Shown piece after piece: positions 43,084 to 48,799 of a stretch of DNA of 48,799 nucleotides. The notes below the pieces were generated by a model, which did no database searches, was not told the DNA's origin, and was given only the letters and a program-made list of their open reading frames with translations. A program made the position numbers and the translations under genes. The stretch lies in contig NKYR01000201.1 of NCBI GenBank assembly GCA_003184365.1, positions 1 to 48,799 of the forward strand, written 5' to 3'. This DNA is from Evernia prunastri. Its lineage: Eukaryota > Ascomycota > Lecanoromycetes > Lecanorales > Parmeliaceae. Position 1 is the first letter of the stretch; each line of letters starts with the position of its first letter.

Positions 43084-45710
43084 ATGCCCTTCTTCAAGGA
43101 ATTTAGGCGCAAGAAGACAATTTTTAAGACAGAAAAACTTCCAAACAGTTCAAACGACTCAAGTGCTTCCAATGGCACCATTGGCATTGTTCCAACCACT
43201 AAATCCTCTTCAACTATAAACTCCATCTATGCCTCCTCCACACCTCCTTCTTCCATACAACCCCACCAATCCACTCCAACTCTTGTCACGAGCAAGTCCA
43301 CCGGCGCAATGACACCACTGCCGCAAAGGCCAATGCCCTTGAGCTCAGTGAGCAACAGAAGCAGCTTCATGGTACGCCTACCTCTGCCCGGCAACAGACA
43401 TCTCATTCATACATTCGGCAATGGAGGACAGCCGAAGAGAGGTGCTGATGTGTCCGCTGCACAGGGACTGAACACTCCGTCCTTTAATGGAACCAGTACG
43501 CCCAAGATGCCAATTTCAAGCTTTGCGCCTCGGATACTATCTGTTTCTGATAACTCCTGGGTAGGTGCCTCATGACCTTGCCGGGTTGAGCGTATTCGGT
43601 GAGCTTCGCTAAAGTTCTTGGACAGGTCCATCAAAAAGTGCTCCTAGTGTATGGTCAAATAGGTGACCCTTCGGAAACGACGCTCGACGGTACTTTGACC
43701 GTGTGCCATCATCAAGATAATTTCCCGGCAACGACGTGGCCCGTTTGCGATTCCCACTTCAAGGCTTTGGTCCATTTGACCCCTGGTCCCAATCGATTGC
43801 GCTTCGACTTCATGTCCCCGAAATTGGCTCCCAACAACTCTTCTTTACCCGCACATTTTTCATGGACCAACGTCAACTTCCTTCCGTTGATCAATTCTCC
43901 ACCGCTTCAACTTGTTATACTGCTAGGAAAGGATTCTCCAGCCACTTTTGACGCCGTGCCGGAGCGAAAGCAGAGAGAAGGGAATGATCTAGACATAGCG
44001 GTCCGGAAGTTTCGTATGGCGGCGTACTTATGGCAAGCTTTCACAGGAGAACAGATGTACCGCAATGGTTTCGGAAGAAGATGTTTCCGATTTGAGGAAG
44101 AGTGGCAGACTGGATCCTTGACTTTTCGAGACAAGGAGATGGGACAGATGAGAAATGAGGCAAAGGTGCATGTTGTGAGAATCGAAAAGACCGTAAAAGA
44201 GCTTCGGGATTTAGACCTTGCACAACAGTATGACAGTGCGACTCACAAGGGTGAGCTATATAGCATTGCGATGGAAGCGGTCAAGGAGTATTTCAAACCC
44301 GTCAAAGGGCATATGCAATACATCTCGCTTTTGTTGCTTGATGCGCACTGGGATACGAAAGCGAAGACCATTACTGGTCATGCAGCTCTAGGTGGAGGCG
44401 CTGGCGAAGTACAGCTCGCAATCTTCGGCTCTCAAGCTCTTCAGAGCTATCCTGCAAGCATTGAGGAGGTAGTCCCTGCTTTCTCTGACTGCACCAGGAC
44501 CAACACCAATTTTGTTGCGAACGATTGCAATGAGTCAGGAAGCAATTGGGAGGCCGCGAATATAGGAATAGGTGCTCACCTCCACGAGACCGGTCACTTG
44601 TTCGGCTGCCCCCATCAAGAGTCTGGCATCATGCTGCGGGATTACGTGCGTCTGAATCGAACTTTTCTTTGCAGAGAACCGTATTCGACTCGAACGAAAT
44701 CCCCAGGCGTGCGATTGTGTCTACCGAAAGACGAGTGCGGTTGGCACAGACTTGATGCATTACGCTTCAAGTACCACCCGTGTTTTCGATTGCCCACAGA
44801 CGCGCCGCTCAATCCCGACGAGAGCATCCAAGTATGGCCCGCTGATAATGGGAAGGCTCTCATAACAGCCCCCACAGGTATCTCCTTTGTCGAGATCTTT
44901 GTCGACGGCGACGAGACCTGTCACGCTTGGCTCGAGTACAGTAATGCCGATGTTCAGTCAGGCGGTCCACCACGACAGATCGTGCTCACTGAAAATGATC
45001 TAAAAGCTCGTTTATCAGAGGACAGGAGGAGCAGCAAGAAGCTGAGGATCAAGATTTACTCGACCGGGCAAGGAAGCCATGAAGTCGTCGATTTCAATGC
45101 GCTCGTGAAGTCGAAAAACCACATGGTGAAGCTACCGAACGGACAATTGGGGTTCAAAGGTTGCAAGCTGGGGGGGTCTCAGCAGGAAGGCAGTCAACCT
45201 GAGCAAGTCATACTCGAAGCAGCTCACATACAAACTAAGCTACTCACATCGATCAAAGTCTATCACGGCTTTGCGTTGGACGGCTTGGAGTTCTTGTACG
45301 AAGATTCGACAAGCCAACTGTTTGGAAGGAGAGGTGGCCAGCCGGGTGGCAGCGAATTCATGCTTGGTATGTTGAAAGCGCACGCCCAACTGTCTGCAAT
45401 CACTTCGGCTTATCTGTCTTTAGACACACGACGAGGCGAAATCTTGTTGGGTTTCTATCTGCGAGCTGGACTCTGGATCGACGGCATTGAGATACTGACG
45501 AGCCTAGGCAGACGATCTGGTGTGTTTGGTAATCCAAACGGTGGATCAGGGTATGTCTCATCTGCCCGCCCTATGATGTTGTGTAGGTAGGCTCGTTTGT
45601 TGATCGTGAGTAGGCACACCCTGATACCGCCTCGAGGATATAGCATCGCAGGTGTCTCGGGTTCTTGCGGTCAATGGGTGGACGGGTTTTCGCTCATCAT
45701 CACGCGGTAG
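43084..45710 (+). CDS. Zinc metallopeptidase with jacalin-like C-terminal domain (S. pombe C607.06c type)
   Basis: Three exons: 43084-43560, 43626-45550 and 45614-45710, 832 aa. The first about 150 residues are Ser/Thr-rich and probably disordered (MPFFKEFRRKKTIFKTEK). The catalytic part carries HETGHLFGCPH (His479, Glu480, His483, His489), a HExxHxxGxxH metzincin-type zinc site, in the context NIGIGAHL-HETGH and ESGIMLRDYVRLN. It matches the uncharacterised fungal 'putative peptidase' family. The C-terminal about 140 residues form a jacalin-like lectin fold candidate (IKVYHGFALDGLEFLYED, LDTRRGEILLGFYLRAG, LWIDGIEILTSLGRRSGVFG). The last exon supplies HTLIPPRGYSIAGVSGSCGQ and WVDGFSLIITR. 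The long open frame alone would replace this end by an intron read-through (YVSSARPMMLCR). No signal peptide is seen, so it is probably cytoplasmic. Substrate unknown. Confidence 0.92.
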
Positions 45711-46740
45711 TAGTTCAAACAACAATAACTGGCGAGGCTCTCTGCATGGCGTGCTCCGCTTCAGCGTATCTCATGGTCTTCCATCAAATCTCCAGAGACA
45801 GTATAGACGCATTGGGCGGGTGTCAGTCTGTTGCCCATTGGGTGGGATGTCAGCGGTTGAGGAAGTAATAATGGCGGCATTGGTCAGCCAAGGATGTCTG
45901 CTCTTGGAGTGGAAAACCAAGGGTATGAAAGGTTAGGCGGACATAGCATGAGGACATCGCTTCTGCTACGGAAGCAGGTGATGGGGCTCAGGGGAGAGCA
46001 TGCTGGAAGCATAGCTTGGAGTGATAGGATTTAGACAGCTAAGCTTAGATGCTGATAGAATAATGAAATGACTTGACACGCATGCGCTCGGTGCTGCATG
46101 ATTGTATTGATCCACATATCCACCCAGAAGGAGGGAACACGTTCTACTTGGAAAAGGAGGTGGAGCCGGAGCTGGAGCTGGAGCTGGAGCTAAAGGCTCG
46201 AAGTTATGCCAAGGAATAAGTACACAAGTTGATGCTTAGTTTACATTGAGCTTCAATCGATATCGACCTAAGTAGCAGAGTTACTTCTGTCGTGGACGTC
46301 GATGATACGTCGACGTTCTTTGATCACATCGAACGCAGCAGATAACCCAAACCCAAATTTCCTAAACAATGAGTCCGCTGGGAGAGCTGCAGCGCACCCA
46401 CTAGCGTCTGCCTGTCTAGTACTCTATTGCAATCGAGGATGCAGAGATCAAACCAGTATGTTGTGAGCCTGTCCTCGTAATGTCATCGCGTCAACATGCC
46501 AGCATAAAGTAGTATAAGTATCGATCCTTCCTTCAATCCGTCAGATTAGCTCGGTCTGTCCCTCCAGACTTTGGGCGCCCGCTGTCTTCTACGAGGATTA
46601 AAGGAAAAGAAATGATAGTGTAGGCAGGAATAGTAAAATTAGGTCGGATCTGGACGAGTATGGAGTATTCCTATTAAATATTGATAGGTACATTACCTTA
46701 GTACTCGTATTATTGGCCGACGCTATGTATTTTATCGACT
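45711..46740. other. Intergenic region, 3' flank of the metallopeptidase
   Basis: No gene recognised. The frames at 45652-45936 and 45665-45868 overlap the last metallopeptidase exon and have no family resemblance. Four GGAGCT hexamers lie at 46168-46191. GATAGGTACATTACCTTAG near 46684 resembles the GGTACCTTAGGTA promoter words. The composition is normal up to the retroelement-like sequence that follows. Confidence 0.45.
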
Positions 46741-47040
46741 AGAAAGTTATAGAAATGACGGGTGGTCTGAGCCACAGTGCCACACGGCCTCCACGAGGAT
46801 GAGGGGCAAATAATAAGCTGATCGCTAAACGCCTCACTTAGAGTAAGGGGCTAGTCAGTCCGGAGTGCTCCAGGCTTCCAGAGTCGACAGCTGCATCGGC
46901 AGCTGCAACCGAAGCCTTCTCCAGACTAGCCTATATAGTTTAGCGGGCTTGGCCTGAGAGAGGTTATCCTCTGCCAGAGCCTTTCGAATAATCTACATCT
47001 TCTTTCATCTACACGAGTGTATAGATATCATCAGATTTTT
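46741..47040 (+). mobile_element. LTR- or leader-like unmutated sequence at the border of an AT-rich element
   Basis: This GC-balanced stretch ends in AGAGCCTTTCGAATAATC and TACATCTTCTTTC, loosely matching the end of the 150-bp repeat at 25167-25316 (AGAGCCTTCATAGATTC, TACATCTTCTTGC). Like that repeat's mutated copy, it is followed by AT-rich degraded DNA containing retroelement frames. It contains GACAGCTGCATCGGCAGCTGC, an inverted repeat. The boundaries are not defined; it may be the 5' LTR of the element to its right. Confidence 0.4.
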
Positions 47041-48734
47041 GACGATCACGATGCGATTCTTATAGTCTCGAAGTTGATCATTCCCTTATTAGACTTTTCG
47101 TGTCTATTTCTATTTTTGTCTAAATCCTTTCTCAGCTATTCGAGAGACTTTATCGATATCTTATCGAAGTAAGTCTAATATCTACCGAAGTTTTCGACGA
47201 AGACCAGCTCGAAAAAAATCTTTATGCTTTCTTCTTATTCTATACTATGAAATATATTTTTAAAAAATTTTAAGCTTCGCTGTAGAATTGATTCTCGAGA
47301 AAGATTCTTCTAACGTTATTTTTTCTCACTCTTTCATTTACCTTTTTATCAAGATTCTTATCAAAAAAGTTATATTCTTCTGAAGAAATCAACTTTCTTC
47401 AAAAGATCGCAGTCTCTTTAAAATTATATTTTCAATCATTTCTTGATCTTAACTTCTTCATCGAATTTTCTTAAGTCGATGTCATGGTGTGGATCTCAGT
47501 CTAGCCAGGTTAATCTATGCGATAGCCGACGATATAGGCGACAGCCCCTTAAGGGCTGCTCGCATCCCCCGTTCTTTCTTGTTTCCTCATCTTTCGTCTT
47601 GGAATTCTACCTAGTCCTAGCCATAGAGAATGAGAATCCTTCTACCAAGCCTCGTTCCCTGACAGTCGATTATCTTATCGTCGTCGTTATTAAGTAGCAG
47701 AGTTTTTGCAGAAGACTTTAGTAAAATTAGTAACTTCGATAAGATAAGCGTTTTATTCTCAGTTAAATCCGAAAATTCTATTCTCGAAGTTAGTCTCTAT
47801 CTTCTACGAAAGTCATCGTTATCGAATTCTATTCAAACTCTTACTATCGTTATTAAAATTTCGTTTACAAAAGACTTCAGAAGTCTTTAGCAATTTATTT
47901 TATTTATACTTTCTTAGCTACTCAAGTATTTTAATAAATCGAAATCTCTTCGAGAAACTCGCTTACTACTACGAACTCGACGTGTCTAACTTTTCTCGCA
48001 TTTTATTCGATTTTTGTTTATCTACTTTAATAGTCTTTAGTAGTAGAATATTTAATAATTCTAGCGAAGTCAGTCTCTACGTCTCAGCTTTCTCGAAGCA
48101 AGTTTTTATTTCATCTATCTCAGCAATTATATTAACACGTTCTTTCTTCACTTTATATAATAAGTTTTTAAAAAATATCGAGAATTTCGATAAGCGATGA
48201 TTAAGTTAATTTGAATATAAGATAAAAGATTATTAGAACGATAACGAAAACTATTCTTCTGAAAAGTATCTGAATTGTCTCAATATGCTTCTAATTGAGA
48301 ATATCGTTAAGTAAATTAAACGAGATTTTAATGCTCGTCGTCTATTCACTGAAGTTAAAACGAATTCTTTTAAGACTATCGTAAACGAATTTCGTATTTT
48401 ATTTTATGAGAAGTTTGCTTCTACAGAAGTAGAAGTTTCGTTCGTCTCGTTCGAAGTATAGTTTATCGAGCTGCAGTAAAAATCTAAAGAATTCTTATCG
48501 ATATACTACAAGAAAGTTTATTTTCTAATAAAGAATATAAAAGCTAAGAATCGTTCTACTTCTACATTAGTCTCATCTAAGCTTATTAAAATAAAGTTTA
48601 CTTTCTTAAACATCGTACTTCGTGTCTTTATTCGTGACTTGAAGAATTTTAAGCTACGCAAAAAGATTATTCGCGATATAAATTATGCTAACCGATCTCT
48701 ACTTGAACTTTATAGTCTAATAAAAGAAACTCGT
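47041..48734 (+). mobile_element. RIP-degraded LTR retroelement with gag-like remnant, interrupted by a solo LTR
   Basis: AT-rich DNA whose plus strand, around 48280-48715, can be read as a gag-like protein (MLLIENIVKQIKRDFNARRL, EVSFVSFEVQFIELQQKSKE, FLNIVLRVFIRDLKNFKLRK, ANRSLLELYSLIKETR). The pattern '..I..AFI.GL.....R' is typical of retrotransposon gag. An open frame at 47982-48200 lies further upstream. The solo LTR at 47480-47664 splits it. At 48735 the composition changes abruptly again. Confidence 0.5.
47480..47664. repeat. Solo LTR, unmutated, with 5-bp target duplication
   Basis: A 185-bp unit starts TGTCATGGTGTGG and ends CGTTCCCTGACA. It is flanked on both sides by GTCGA (47475-47479 and 47665-47669). 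It is GC-balanced inside AT-rich RIP-degraded DNA, so it arrived after RIP of its surroundings or was too short to be mutated. It contains the palindrome AGCCCTTAAGGGCT-like stem near 47547. The plus-strand frame 47443-47697 that crosses it is not a gene. Confidence 0.85.
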
Positions 48735-48799
48735 TGTTACGGACGTACCCTAGCTGTCAGGTACAAAGGGAGTGTTTATGGCTATGTGTCAGGCACATA
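48735..48799 (+). mobile_element. Possible left end of another unmutated LTR element
   Basis: Composition switches from AT-rich to balanced at TGTTACGGACGTACCC (48735), a start resembling fungal LTRs that begin TGTTACG. A TGTCAGG word follows at 48755 and again near 48791. The element runs out of the window, so neither the other end nor a target duplication can be checked. Confidence 0.3.

Noticed and set aside
45652..45936. Two overlapping plus-strand frames after the metallopeptidase
   Set aside because: They overlap the real last exon in other frames and match nothing.
47443..47697. 84-codon plus-strand frame
   Set aside because: It crosses the solo LTR and both target-duplication copies; coding is implausible.

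Overview
The window looks like a chromosome segment of a filamentous ascomycete (Pezizomycotina). Introns are short GT-AG introns, mostly 49-90 bp. The proteins are recognisably fungal (WSC sensor, Cwh43, Dam1, Bud20, aconitase with a mitochondrial leader). Gene islands alternate sharply with very AT-rich blocks that carry the marks of repeat-induced point mutation (RIP): CpA/TpG depleted, TpA in excess, CpG largely kept, and reading frames broken by TAA/TAG where Gln or Trp codons are expected. I cannot name the species; a RIP-active Dothideomycete or Leotiomycete is only a guess.

Layout. 1-600 is AT-rich and holds the tail of a repeat. 907-1945 (-) is an isolated phosphatidylserine synthase gene with an apparent one-base frameshift near its 5' end. 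About 2150-25050 is a RIP-degraded transposon graveyard with traceable nesting. A 7.2-kb Ty3/gypsy element (10795-17992, minus strand, 5-bp target duplication CTATC) sits inside the RNase H region of a larger gypsy element (7609-22334, plus strand, 313-bp LTRs, target duplication GCAAT). That larger element is itself inserted in an older gypsy pol remnant. Three repeats ending in a (CAAT)n tail (before 97, before 7386, and inverted at 20177) share a 3' box but little else.

25050-46740 is the gene island. In order it holds: a WSC-domain cell-wall sensor (-), CWH43 (-, eight exons, 960 aa), BUD20-like (-), mitochondrial aconitase (+, six exons), DAM1 (-), a Sec14-like CRAL-TRIO lipid-transfer protein (+), HNT1 histidine-triad hydrolase (-, with a 15-nt microexon carrying two of the three histidines), a Whi5/Nrm1-like protein (-), and a zinc metallopeptidase with a jacalin-like C-terminus (+). 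These are housekeeping genes of cell wall, GPI-anchor, lipid, respiration and cell-cycle functions. They do not form one pathway. 46740-48799 is again AT-rich retroelement sequence, with a clean unmutated solo LTR at 47480-47664 (target duplication GTCGA).

I found no rRNA, convincing tRNA, CRISPR array or secondary-metabolite cluster. The most interesting items are the nested, datable transposons, the (CAAT)n-tailed repeat family with no recognised reverse transcriptase, the HNT1 microexon, two stop-free 51-nt introns, the lost zinc-ligand His in the Bud20 homologue, and the frameshift in the synthase gene.
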